Part shown: piece after piece, positions 53,108 through 61,697 of the stretch
Layout: every line of letters starts with the position of its first letter
Numbering within the stretch: the stretch's first letter is position 1
Origin: Rhizobium sp. WYJ-E13
GTDB taxonomy: Bacteria > Pseudomonadota > Alphaproteobacteria > Rhizobiales > Rhizobiaceae
Length of the DNA stretch: 64,000 nt
Direction of reading: 5' to 3'
NCBI RefSeq assembly: GCF_018987265.1
Contig: NZ_CP076854.1
Location: forward strand, 1,364,001-1,428,000
Notes under the pieces: generated by a model
Told to the model about the DNA's origin: nothing
The model's input: only the letters and a program-made list of their open reading frames with translations
Database searches by the model: none
Program-made: the position numbers and the translations under genes

Positions 53108-54400
53108 TCAGGCGCCGCGCGGCACGGCGTCATGCTCCTTGCGCGCCATCACGGTCGCGACGACAAAGACCAGCAGTGCGCCGGCGGCAAGGCAGGCGGC
53201 CAGGAAGAACATCGGTGCAATGATGCTTCCCGTCTCATCCTTGATCCAGGGTACGACGTTCTGGGCAACGAAGCCGCCGAGATTGCCGACGGAATTGATG
53301 GCGGCAAGCCCGGCCGCAGCCCCCGCCCCCTTCAGGAAGCGCGAGGGCAGGCTCCAGAAGACGGGCTGCGGCGCGAAGATGCCGGCTGCGGCAACGCAAA
53401 GAAAAACGAATTGCAGCACGTGGTTCGAAACGAGTGCGGACAAGAGAAGGCAGGCAGCACCGATGAAGGCCGGAATGACGATATAGGGCGTCTTTGCCTT
53501 CGCCCGGTCAGCGGCAGCCGGCACCGCCCATAAGGCGATCGCGACGAGCACCCAGGGGATGATGTTGATGAAGCCGTTCATGGTGTTGCTGACACCGAAG
53601 GCGCGAACGATCGTCGGCAGCCAGTAGCTGAGGCCGTAAGCTGCGAGCGGAAAGGCGATGTAGCAGAGCGCCATCAACAGGACGCGGGGGTCGACGAGCG
53701 CCTTGAAGCCGTTTTCGGCATTGTGGTCCATGCCGGAATTCTCGGATGCAAGCCGATTTGCGAGCCAGTCCTTCTCCTTGTCACTGAGGAAACTTGCACT
53801 TTCGGGCCGGTCGTAAAAATAGAAGAAGGTGACGATACCGGCGATGACGGCCGGAATGCCGGTTGCCAGAAACACCCATTGCCATCCTGCATGGCCGAGC
53901 AGGCCGTCGAGATCGAGCAGCATGCCTCCAACCGGCGCGCCGACCGCATTGGCAAGCGCGCTGAAGATCATGAACAGCCCTACCATGCGGCCACGATAGG
54001 ACGACGGAAACCAAAGCGTCAGAAGATAGAGGACGCCGGGAAAGAAGCCCGCCTCGCAGACACCGAGCAGGAAGCGCAGGATATAGAACATCGTCGCATT
54101 CTGCGTATAGGAGAGCAGGATGGTGACGATGCCCCAGGAGACCAGGATGCGGGCGAACCAGACGCGTGCGCCGAACCTGTCGAGGAACAGGTTGCTCGGC
54201 ACTTCAAAGAGGAAATAGCCGATGAAAAAGAGCGAGGCGCCAAGGCCATAGGCATATTCGCTCATGCCGAGCGCATCGACCATTTCGAGCTTGGCGTAGC
54301 TGACGTTCTGACGATCGATATATGCAATGAGGTAAAGGATTCCGAGGAATGGCATGAGCCGCCAGGTAATCTTCGAGATCAACTGCTGTTCGTTGACCAT
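53108..54400 (-). CDS. MFS transporter, anion:cation symporter (ACS) type
   Basis: 430-residue 12-helix carrier. The opening LMPFLGILYLIAYIDRQNVSYAKL and the loop GVCEAGFFPGVLYLLTLWFPSSYRGRMVG are landmarks of the ACS family, which imports sugar acids such as galactonate, glucarate or tartrate. Adjacent glycerate 2-kinase fits tartrate/hydroxypyruvate or aldarate catabolism. GGAG is about eight bases before the ATG. Divergent from the kinase gene with a candidate operator in the gap. Confidence 0.87.
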   Translation of the reverse strand: MVNEQQLISKITWRLMPFLGILYLIAYIDRQNVSYAKLEMVDALGMSEYAYGLGASLFFIGYFLFEVPSNLFLDRFGARVWFARILVSWGIVTILLSYTQNATMFYILRFLLGVCEAGFFPGVLYLLTLWFPSSYRGRMVGLFMIFSALANAVGAPVGGMLLDLDGLLGHAGWQWVFLATGIPAVIAGIVTFFYFYDRPESASFLSDKEKDWLANRLASENSGMDHNAENGFKALVDPRVLLMALCYIAFPLAAYGLSYWLPTIVRAFGVSNTMNGFINIIPWVLVAIALWAVPAAADRAKAKTPYIVIPAFIGAACLLLSALVSNHVLQFVFLCVAAAGIFAPQPVFWSLPSRFLKGAGAAAGLAAINSVGNLGGFVAQNVVPWIKDETGSIIAPMFFLAACLAAGALLVFVVATVMARKEHDAVPRGA

Positions 54401-54461
54401 GTAAATTCTCCAAATGGTTGTTGCTTTTCTTCTCGATAGATAGCCGCATATCGCAGATTAT

Positions 54462-54480
54462 CAACCGCGCCGAGCGGTTG
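54462..54480. promoter_or_regulatory. Candidate LacI-type operator
   Basis: CAACCGC (54462-54468), GCCGA, GCGGTTG (54474-54480): a perfect 7-bp palindrome with a 5-nt centre in the divergent gap between the MFS and glycerate kinase genes. LacI-family operators are palindromes of about this size with a CG-rich centre. An outer pair CATATCGC (54447-54454) and GCGATATG (54503-54510) flanks it. Confidence 0.5.
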
Positions 54481-54572
54481 GGGGAGGCCACCGCATTGAC
54501 AAGCGATATGTCGACAGTCATGCCTAACGGAGCGGAAGCCATCCATCCCGTCGTATCTCCAGAGAGGTCATC

Positions 54573-55838
54573 ATGACCCTGCCCTCCCCCCGCGATTTCC
54601 TGACCTTGCTCTTTTCCGCAGCCGTGCGTGCCGCTGATCCCCTGACCGGCATCACCGCGCATCTGCCGCAGAAACCCAGGGGTAAGACGGTGGTGATCGG
54701 CGCCGGCAAGGGAGCGGCACAGATGGCGCGTGCGCTGGAAGGCGTGTGGGACGGGCCCCTCGAAGGCGTGGTCGTTACCCGCTACGGCTATGGCTGCGAA
54801 ACGCAGAACATTAAGATCATCGAAGCTGCCCATCCGGTTCCCGATGCCGCCGGCCTTGCCGCCTCCAGGCAACTGATGGCGGCTGTCGCAGGATTGAATG
54901 AGGACGATCTCGTCATTGCCCTGATCTGCGGCGGCGGCTCGGCGCTGCTGCCTTCCCCGCCCGAAGGGCTGACACTGCAGGACGAGATCCTGCTCAATGA
55001 GCTGCTGCTTGCCTCAGGCGCACCGATCTCGGCCATGAACGTCGTGCGCAAGCATCTCTCCACCATCAAGGGCGGACGGCTGGCGGCAGCGACGAAGGCC
55101 CGCGTCGTCAGCCTGATCGTCTCCGATATTCCCGGTGACAACCCCGCCCATGTGGCCTCTGGCCCGACCGTTCCCGACAGCTCGACCCGGCATGATGCGC
55201 TTCAGATCATCCGGCAATACAGCCTCAAGCTCCCACAGGCGGCTATCGATCATCTGAACTCCCCCAAGGCCGATGCGCCGCGACCGGGCGATCCGGTCTT
55301 TGCCCGCCACGAACATCACATCATCGCCTCGGCCGGCGTATCGCTCGAAGCCGCAGCCGAGCTCGCCCGTTCTCAGGGCATAACACCGGCGATCCTGTCG
55401 GATTCCATCGAAGGGGAAGCGCGCGACGTGGCGCTGGTGCTAGCGGCGATCGCCCGCGAGGTCGCGGGTCGCGACCGGCCCTTCACGAAACCGGTCGTCA
55501 TTCTCTCCGGCGGCGAGACGACGGTGACATTGCGCGCCAAGGGCGGCAAAGGCGGCCGCAACTGCGAATTCGCGCTCGCGCTCGCACTGGCGATCGACGG
55601 GTATGACGCCATTCACGTGCTTGCCGCCGACACTGACGGCATCGACGGCTCGGAAAACAATGCCGGCGCATTTTCCGACGGCGGTACCGTCAAGCGGCTG
55701 CGCGCTGCCGGTCTCGACCCGCGCCGCGTGCTCGATACCAACGACAGCTATTCCGGCTTCAAAGCCATCGGAGACCTGTTCGAAACCGGCCCGACCGGCA
55801 CCAATGTCAACGACTTCAGGGCGATCCTGATCGTCTGA
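54573..55838 (+). CDS. Glycerate 2-kinase (MOFRL/GckA family)
   Basis: 421 residues of the class II glycerate kinase family. The N-terminal part has VVIGAGKGAAQMARALE; then ICGGGSALLPSPPEGLTL, NVVRKHLSTIKGGRLA and VSDIPGDNPAHVASGPT; the MOFRL domain at the C-terminus has LSGGETTVTLRAKGGKGGRNCEFAL and DTDGIDGSENNAGA. It phosphorylates D-glycerate to 2-phosphoglycerate in tartrate, glyoxylate or serine-type routes. GAGAGG precedes the ATG. It forms a divergent pair with the ACS carrier. Confidence 0.9.
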   Translation: MTLPSPRDFLTLLFSAAVRAADPLTGITAHLPQKPRGKTVVIGAGKGAAQMARALEGVWDGPLEGVVVTRYGYGCETQNIKIIEAAHPVPDAAGLAASRQLMAAVAGLNEDDLVIALICGGGSALLPSPPEGLTLQDEILLNELLLASGAPISAMNVVRKHLSTIKGGRLAAATKARVVSLIVSDIPGDNPAHVASGPTVPDSSTRHDALQIIRQYSLKLPQAAIDHLNSPKADAPRPGDPVFARHEHHIIASAGVSLEAAAELARSQGITPAILSDSIEGEARDVALVLAAIAREVAGRDRPFTKPVVILSGGETTVTLRAKGGKGGRNCEFALALALAIDGYDAIHVLAADTDGIDGSENNAGAFSDGGTVKRLRAAGLDPRRVLDTNDSYSGFKAIGDLFETGPTGTNVNDFRAILIV

Positions 55839-55873
55839 CTGTTCGTCTGCGCAAGATCAGGGTGGTCACCGCT

Positions 55874-56731
55874 CTACCGATGCGTTCTCGGATAGGGATT
55901 TGCCTCCGGCGGCGTCCAATTGGCAAGCGTCGCGGGATCGGGTTTCCATACCTCGACCTTCAAAGGATGGCAGGCGGCCACATCGCTGGAATGGCTTGCG
56001 CCGCAATCCCCGCCCGGGCAGGCCGACAATGCTCCGAGAAGATCGATCTCTGCAAAGAATTCGATGAAATCTCCCGGCCGCACGGGACTGGCCTTCATGA
56101 AATACTGGTGTGTATCCCTGGTGAAGCCGGTGCACATGAAGACGTTGAGCACATCATGCACATGCATCTCGGCCTGTTGGAGCGGCATGCCCGTATCGGC
56201 GGCAAGCGCTCGCGTCAGGTTCGAATGGCAGCAGTGATGATAATCACCGTCCTTCAGCAACCGGTTGGTATAGGGATCGCAGCGGGTGCCGATGACGTCA
56301 TGAATGCCGGCGCCATCCTCATCCCAACCGTACCAGCCGAGACTGTCATAGGTGATGGTCGCCATGGGGCGCAGATAGGGCAGCGTGCTCCAGAGACGAT
56401 CGCCGACACCGACATGGGTGGCATGCAATGCCCGCGTCTTGCCGCTGAAAAACCGTTCGGTGAGATCGGCGGCGTTCCACAGATTGAGGTCACCGACCTG
56501 TGGGCCGTCCACGCTGACGATGCGGAAGAAATGCCCCTGCGGAACATGGAAGCTGCCCGCCTCGCGCGGCGGCACGATCAGTTCGCTGACCTTCGTCAGC
56601 GTTTGCCGGGCACTCTCGAAAAGACTGAGATCGGCCAACGGCAGCGTCTCGACGGGATAGACGACCACGGGCGGTGCTGCGCGTCGCTCGGCTGCGTCAG
56701 AAGGAATTGGCACGATCGACTGTTTCGACAT
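55874..56731 (-). CDS. DUF1989 / urea carboxylase-associated family protein
   Basis: 285 residues of the DUF1989 family: VPQGHFFRIVSVDGPQVGDLNLW, an interior THVGVGDRLWSTLP and the conserved CPGGDCGASHSSDVAACHPLK with three Cys near the end. Relatives are encoded beside urea carboxylase or aminomethyltransferase-like genes, but none is here, so its substrate is open. It is divergent from a GcvA-like LysR regulator, whose likely target it is. Confidence 0.85.
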   Translation of the reverse strand: MSKQSIVPIPSDAAERRAAPPVVVYPVETLPLADLSLFESARQTLTKVSELIVPPREAGSFHVPQGHFFRIVSVDGPQVGDLNLWNAADLTERFFSGKTRALHATHVGVGDRLWSTLPYLRPMATITYDSLGWYGWDEDGAGIHDVIGTRCDPYTNRLLKDGDYHHCCHSNLTRALAADTGMPLQQAEMHVHDVLNVFMCTGFTRDTHQYFMKASPVRPGDFIEFFAEIDLLGALSACPGGDCGASHSSDVAACHPLKVEVWKPDPATLANWTPPEANPYPRTHR

Positions 56732-56876
56732 CCTGATATTTTCGCTCCGCTGGCGGTTTTCGGGTCTTGTGCCCCGCGAGACACGATAAGTCGATGAGCA
56801 CTCTTAGCGAGGCTGCGGCATTGGGCAACCGAGATGATTCTTGCGCTATGGACAAGTTTTGCTTAGTCATCTCGAC

Positions 56877-57743
56877 ATGAGAAACCTTCCCCTCGCATCC
56901 CTACGGGCATTCGAAGCGGCCGCGCGCCACGAAAGCTTTGTCCGGGCGGCTGCCGAACTGAATCTGAATCCCACCGGCATCAGCCAGCACGTGAAGGCAA
57001 TGGAGACTTGGCTCCGTATCCCCCTGTTTCGGCGTCATAGCCGTGGCGTGACGTTGACGGCCGCCGGCAGGGAATTTGGCGCGGCCGTCACCTATGCGTT
57101 GGCGCATATCGACGTCGCCGCCGGGCAGTTGAGGCTGGAAGCAAACAGCCGCCCGGTCAGCGTTGCGTGCATTCCCTCCATGGCAGTGCGATGGCTCATT
57201 CCGCAGCTGCCCAGGCTGAGAATTGCTTTTCCTGAAATCAGGATCAACATCGTCTATGCGCTGGATGCCAGGACGCCCGAAGCGGCCGGTGCCGACCTGC
57301 TGATCTGCCACGGATTCCGGCCGAGCACCGGCGCCATCAAGCTCCTTGATGCCGAAACCAGACCAACCTGTTCGGCAGAATTCCTCGCCCGGCATGGCCC
57401 ATTTCACAAGCCAGCCGACCTGCTTGCCTGCGAAATCCTGCATGACGAGACGACCGATGCCTGGGCGCGCTGGCTGTCAGGTGCCGGCATCCATTCCGCG
57501 CCGAAGGCCGGACCTATTTTTGCCGACTTCAATCTCATGATCGGCTCGTTGATCAGTGGCCAGGGTGTCGGCCTTTGCCCAACCGCGCTGATTGCAGAAG
57601 AGATCGCGGCAGGTTCGCTTGTTTCCCTCTTCGAGCGGGCTTCCGATATGGACAAGGCTTATTGGCTCATCGAGGCAAAGGGCCTCTCGCGCGAGGCAAA
57701 AACGCTTCGTGATTGGCTGCTTGCTGCAAGACAGGAGAACTGA
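56877..57743 (+). CDS. LysR family regulator (GcvA-like)
   Basis: 288 residues. The N-terminal winged helix opens LPLASLRAFEAAARHESFVRAAAELNLNPTGISQHV, the form typical of GcvA-like LysR regulators. The effector domain has VACIPSMAVRWLIPQL and ISGQGVGLCPTALIAEEI. The ATG at 56877 sits near the divergent gap. The gap contains GACAAG and CTTAGTC halves near 56850-56866, a poor but plausible binding site. It probably controls the DUF1989 gene. Confidence 0.88.
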   Translation: MRNLPLASLRAFEAAARHESFVRAAAELNLNPTGISQHVKAMETWLRIPLFRRHSRGVTLTAAGREFGAAVTYALAHIDVAAGQLRLEANSRPVSVACIPSMAVRWLIPQLPRLRIAFPEIRINIVYALDARTPEAAGADLLICHGFRPSTGAIKLLDAETRPTCSAEFLARHGPFHKPADLLACEILHDETTDAWARWLSGAGIHSAPKAGPIFADFNLMIGSLISGQGVGLCPTALIAEEIAAGSLVSLFERASDMDKAYWLIEAKGLSREAKTLRDWLLAARQEN

Positions 57744-57751
57744 CGGGACGA

Positions 57752-59323
57752 TCAGGCCTTAGCCCGCTTCGGAACAGGCAGATCCAGAGGTGTCATGCGC
57801 CAGGTGTTGCGGCCATCGGCCTTGGCGCGATAGAGCGCCCGGTCCGCCTCCTGCACGAGCGCTTCGCCGTCCACTCCGTCCGCCGCAGCAATGCCGATGC
57901 TGACACCGAGACGGATGGCAAGTCCATTGATCACAAAAGGCTGTTGGAAGGCGTCGATACAGCGCTCAGCGAGATCAATCGCCTCACCTCTTTGCCCCTT
58001 CATCAGGATTGCGAATTCATCACCGCCGAGGCGGGCGACCAGATGGCCCCGCGCATGTATCTGCAGCCGCCCGGCGACATTTTTCAGCACATCATCGCCG
58101 GCAGCATGGCCAAACGTATCATTGACAGGCTTGAACCCATCCAGATCCAGGCAGCAGATGATGACCTTTTCCCGATCCTCCGATGCAAGGGCTTTTTCGA
58201 GCGCTTTGTAGAATTGCATCCTGTTCGGCAGGCCTGTGAGAATATCATGATGTGCCAAACGATTGGCCTCAGCCTCTGCAAGGATCCTGTCGCTGACGTC
58301 GGCGACGGTAAGCAGCAGCCGGCGCTCGGCCCCCTCGAGGAGCTGGCGAACATAGATCAGCACGTGGCGCTCCGATCCGTCCAGCGTCGTCTGTCGCCAG
58401 ATCGTTCGTGTATCACGGTCACCGTCGAGATGAAGGAGGATCTTCTCGAATGCCTGGAGTTCGTCGTCGACATGCATGTCGCAAGCCCGCTTCGACAGTA
58501 GCATCGCGAGTTGGAAGCCATAGAAATCAACGGCTGCCTGGTTGGCCTGAAGAATGGCAAGGCTCTCGCCATCGCACAAAAGCATGGGCATGGGATTGGC
58601 GTCGAACAATTGGCGAAGCCAGTCTTCCCGCTGCTTGAGGCCGGTAATATCGATGCGCATGCCGATGGCGCCACCGTCGGGCGTGCGCCGGTCGTCGTGG
58701 CGCAGCCACCGGCCGTCCCGCAACTGCTGTTCCTCCTGCGAAACCGGCTGGCGGAATTTCTGCATGCGGGCGCTGAACCAGGCCTCCTTGTCCTCGACGC
58801 GCTCTCGCATCTTGTCCCCGGCGAGACTGGTCCTCAAAATATCCTCGAACGCGGCACCGGGCCTCAGGTGCTCGGCTATGTCGGCATAAAGCTCGGCATA
58901 TTTCTGGTTCCAGAGAACATAGCGGTCGTTGGCGTCGAACACGCAGACCGCTTCCGGCAGCATCTCTATGACATAGCGCAGGCGCAGATTGGCCTCGCGC
59001 GCCGCGTAACCTGCCGGACGCTCGTCATCAACAGGCTCGAGGAAAGCAGCTGTGACCGTCTCTGTGCCTGCGGACCATTTCATGACCTGTACGCGGTATG
59101 ATCGACGATGACCGGAACGATCGCTGGTGAAAGCGGTGGAGACGCCTGAGAACAGCGGCCATTCCGGCATGAGTTCGGCAATGTCCATTCCGGCAGGCTG
59201 GTCTTCGAGTTGGAGGAGATGCCGGGCTTCGGCATTGACAAAGATGACGCGGCCGGCGGCGTCGAGCACGAGCACCGCCATCGGACACGCCTCCAGGAAT
59301 GCAGGGATCTCAGCACCAAGCAT
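57752..59323 (-). CDS. PAS-containing diguanylate cyclase (GGDEF)
   Basis: 523 residues, cytosolic. Three PAS-like regions (about 5-65, 110-230 and 235-355) precede a GGDEF domain with DLDGF and an intact GGDEF motif (433-437). The allosteric RxxD I-site is missing: the Asp position is His (RGHLVARL before GGDEF). No EAL domain. It should make cyclic di-GMP without classic product inhibition. ATG at 59323 is used; a TTG six codons upstream (59341) is an alternative. Monocistronic, convergent to the LysR gene by 8 bases. Confidence 0.9.
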   Translation of the reverse strand: MLGAEIPAFLEACPMAVLVLDAAGRVIFVNAEARHLLQLEDQPAGMDIAELMPEWPLFSGVSTAFTSDRSGHRRSYRVQVMKWSAGTETVTAAFLEPVDDERPAGYAAREANLRLRYVIEMLPEAVCVFDANDRYVLWNQKYAELYADIAEHLRPGAAFEDILRTSLAGDKMRERVEDKEAWFSARMQKFRQPVSQEEQQLRDGRWLRHDDRRTPDGGAIGMRIDITGLKQREDWLRQLFDANPMPMLLCDGESLAILQANQAAVDFYGFQLAMLLSKRACDMHVDDELQAFEKILLHLDGDRDTRTIWRQTTLDGSERHVLIYVRQLLEGAERRLLLTVADVSDRILAEAEANRLAHHDILTGLPNRMQFYKALEKALASEDREKVIICCLDLDGFKPVNDTFGHAAGDDVLKNVAGRLQIHARGHLVARLGGDEFAILMKGQRGEAIDLAERCIDAFQQPFVINGLAIRLGVSIGIAAADGVDGEALVQEADRALYRAKADGRNTWRMTPLDLPVPKRAKA

Positions 59324-59752
59324 CGTCAGTCCAACCGTCAAGTCGCTTCAGCAGATCTTTCGGCTGTGACTTTAACAGCGGAACGTAAAGGAATGTAACC
59401 AAGTATCAGAGAGCGAGAATTTCATAGCCAACCCGAAGCAAGACAAGGTTTCTCGAAAGTTAAGAGAAGACCAGAATGGAATGTTCCAGGACGGAATGGC
59501 TTGGGTACTGAATTGTTTTCACCGCTTTCACTTCGATTATATCCCAAGGTCGGCCCGCGTCTTCTTGCCTCAGCAAGGAACAGCCATGCCCTCGACCAAC
59601 AACACGCGAGTCCGCCACGCTGGCACAATTGGTATGATTTTTCATGAACCGGCAAACGAAAGAAATAACTAGTCTATAGATTTTATAGATAATTCGACAC
59701 CCTTGCCGTCATCGCTTCCTGACATTGCAACCTCAAACGGGAAACATCAACG
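59324..59752. other. Intergenic region upstream of the sulfonate operon
   Basis: About 430 bases with no supported gene; short frames on both strands have no family resemblance. The last 90 bases are AT-rich and contain the inverted repeat annotated separately. Confidence 0.5.
59673..59689. promoter_or_regulatory. TCTATA-N5-TATAGA palindrome before the sulfonate operon
   Basis: TCTATA (59673-59678), GATTT, TATAGA (59684-59689): a perfect 6-bp inverted repeat with a 5-nt spacer, about 65 bases before the binding-protein ATG. It is the best candidate operator or promoter element for the sulfur-starvation-type operon. Confidence 0.45.
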
Positions 59753-60778
59753 ATGACATTGGCAAAAACACTGGGAACGGCTGTGCTCGGCCTCATCTCT
59801 CTTGGCATGCTCAGCAGCGTTGCAGCGGCCGAGGCAAGCGCACCGCTGCTCGACAAGGTGCCGACGGGAACGGTTCTGACGATCGGTGATCCGATCACGC
59901 AGAAAGCTCTGGAGGTTTCCGGCCTCATCAAGGAACTCACCTTCGAGGTCAAATGGGCCAATCTCAGCGGCGGCCCCCAGACCTCCGAAGCCTTCCGCGC
60001 GCATGCACTTGATGTCGGCTCCGTGGCCGAAATCCCGTCGATCTTCGCGACCTGGAACAACCTGCCCGTCCGCAATATCGCCTATCGCGAACGGAAAGAC
60101 CCGATTGCCAATCCAATCTACCGCTTCGGCATTGCGCCCGACGTCGACGTCAAGTCGCTCGCAGATTTCCGCGGCAAGCGCATCGCCTTCAGCCCTGGCC
60201 AGGCCCAAGGTACGCTCGTGCTTCGCGCGCTCCATGCCGCAGGCCTGACAAAGAAAGACGCCACGCTGGTCGAGTTGCCGAGCACCGGTGACGTCTATCC
60301 GAAGGCACTGGCCAGCAAGCAGGTCGATATCGCGCCGCTCGGCGGCGTCAATATCCGTCGCTACATCAGTCAATATGGCTCCGATGGCGCAAGCCTCGTC
60401 GCGCACGGCCTGCGTGACGACCCAGCCCATCTCTATGCACCGCAATGGGTGCTGGACGATCCCGCAAAAGCAGCCGCCCTTGCCGAATATGTCCGCCTCT
60501 GGGCGCGCGCAACCGAATGGGTCGATCAGAACCCCGAGATCTGGATCAGGGAATATTACATCGGCCAGCAGGGCCTCAGCCGCGAGGATGCCGAATTTCT
60601 TATCAAGCTCGCAGGCACCCAGGTCATCCCCGATAGCTGGGCGGACGTGAAGAAGCGCCATCAGGAAACCATCAACCTCTTGGCCAGCGAGCTTGGCTAC
60701 AAGCCCTTCGACGTCGAACAGATCTTCGACAACCGCTTCGAAAAAATCGCCGCAGGCGCTCTGCCAAGAAGCCAGTGA
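59753..60778 (+). CDS. Sulfonate-type ABC substrate-binding protein (SsuA-like)
   Basis: 341 residues with a Sec signal peptide (after about residue 26) and the NMT1/SsuA fold: FEVKWANLSGGPQTSEAFRAHALDVGSVAEIPSIFA, then RFGIAPDVDVKSLADFRGKRIAFSPGQAQG and DVYPKALASKQVDIAPL. It binds an alkanesulfonate or related organosulfur compound in the periplasm. First gene of a five-gene operon ending in SsuD-like monooxygenase. The ligand cannot be fixed from sequence. Confidence 0.85.
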   Translation: MTLAKTLGTAVLGLISLGMLSSVAAAEASAPLLDKVPTGTVLTIGDPITQKALEVSGLIKELTFEVKWANLSGGPQTSEAFRAHALDVGSVAEIPSIFATWNNLPVRNIAYRERKDPIANPIYRFGIAPDVDVKSLADFRGKRIAFSPGQAQGTLVLRALHAAGLTKKDATLVELPSTGDVYPKALASKQVDIAPLGGVNIRRYISQYGSDGASLVAHGLRDDPAHLYAPQWVLDDPAKAAALAEYVRLWARATEWVDQNPEIWIREYYIGQQGLSREDAEFLIKLAGTQVIPDSWADVKKRHQETINLLASELGYKPFDVEQIFDNRFEKIAAGALPRSQ

Positions 60779-60818
60779 TCGCACATGCCGTCCATAGCGA
60801 AGAGAGGAGATCGCAAGC

Positions 60819-61697
60819 ATGGCAACCACCTGGGATGCAGATAACGTCAAGGCGTCACGGATATCGCCGCGTGGAAGCGCTGGCGTCACCGACACGGCAA
60901 AACCCTCAGCCTCCCGCGCCCGTCGCAGGCTCGGCCCCGGACGCGAGATACCCTTCGGACTGCAGATCGGTCCGGCACTGCTGGTGCTGGCCTGGGTTGC
61001 CGGATCGGCATTGGGGTGGATCGATCCGCGCATTCTCTCGGCGCCCTGGACGGTCGTCGAGGCCTTTGGACGGTTGATCGCCGAGGGTCGCCTTCAGGAT
61101 AATTTCCTGACCTCTGCGACCCGTGCGCTGCTCGGCCTCAGCATCGGGCTTGTCATCGGCACGGCTCTCGCGGTCCTCGCCGGTCTGTCCCGCATCGGCG
61201 AGGCGCTGATCGATGGCCCGATCCAGATCAAGCGTGCCATCCCGACGCTGGCGCTGATCCCGCTTTTTATCCTGTGGTTCGGGATTGGCGAAGGCATGAA
61301 GGTCACGACCATCGTGCTTGCCGTCATCATTCCGATTTACATCCACACGCACAACGCACTGCGCAGCATCGACAGCCGCTATGTCGAACTCGCCGAGACG
61401 CTCCGCATGAGCCAGAAGGATTTCGTCTTTCAGGTCGTGCTGCCCGGCGCTCTGCCCGGCTTCCTTCTCGGTCTACGCTTTGCCGTGACCCTCTGCTGGG
61501 TGTCGCTCGTGGTGGTCGAACAGATCAACTCCACCAGCGGCCTCGGCTACATGATCGATCTCGCTCGCACCTATGGCCAGACCGACGTCATCCTCGTCGG
61601 CCTGGTGGTCTATGTGCTGCTCGGCCTCGTCTCGGACGGCCTCGTCCGCCTGCTCGGACGGAGGGTCCTTTCATGGCGCCGCACTCTGGCCAACTGA
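60819..61697 (+). CDS. Sulfonate-type ABC transporter permease (SsuC-like)
   Basis: 292 residues, six helices. An Arg-rich N-terminal arm (SRARRRLGPGREI) precedes GPALLVLAWVAGSALGW. The EAA-like loop is SRYVELAETLRMSQKDFVFQVVLPGALPGF. GAGAGGAGA precedes the ATG. Its last 25 bases overlap the ATPase gene. Confidence 0.9.
   Translation: MATTWDADNVKASRISPRGSAGVTDTAKPSASRARRRLGPGREIPFGLQIGPALLVLAWVAGSALGWIDPRILSAPWTVVEAFGRLIAEGRLQDNFLTSATRALLGLSIGLVIGTALAVLAGLSRIGEALIDGPIQIKRAIPTLALIPLFILWFGIGEGMKVTTIVLAVIIPIYIHTHNALRSIDSRYVELAETLRMSQKDFVFQVVLPGALPGFLLGLRFAVTLCWVSLVVVEQINSTSGLGYMIDLARTYGQTDVILVGLVVYVLLGLVSDGLVRLLGRRVLSWRRTLAN

Noticed and set aside
59620..59636. CTGGCAC-like sequence resembling a sigma-54 promoter
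   Set aside because: The -24 half fits but the expected TTGC at -12 is absent (GGTAT instead).
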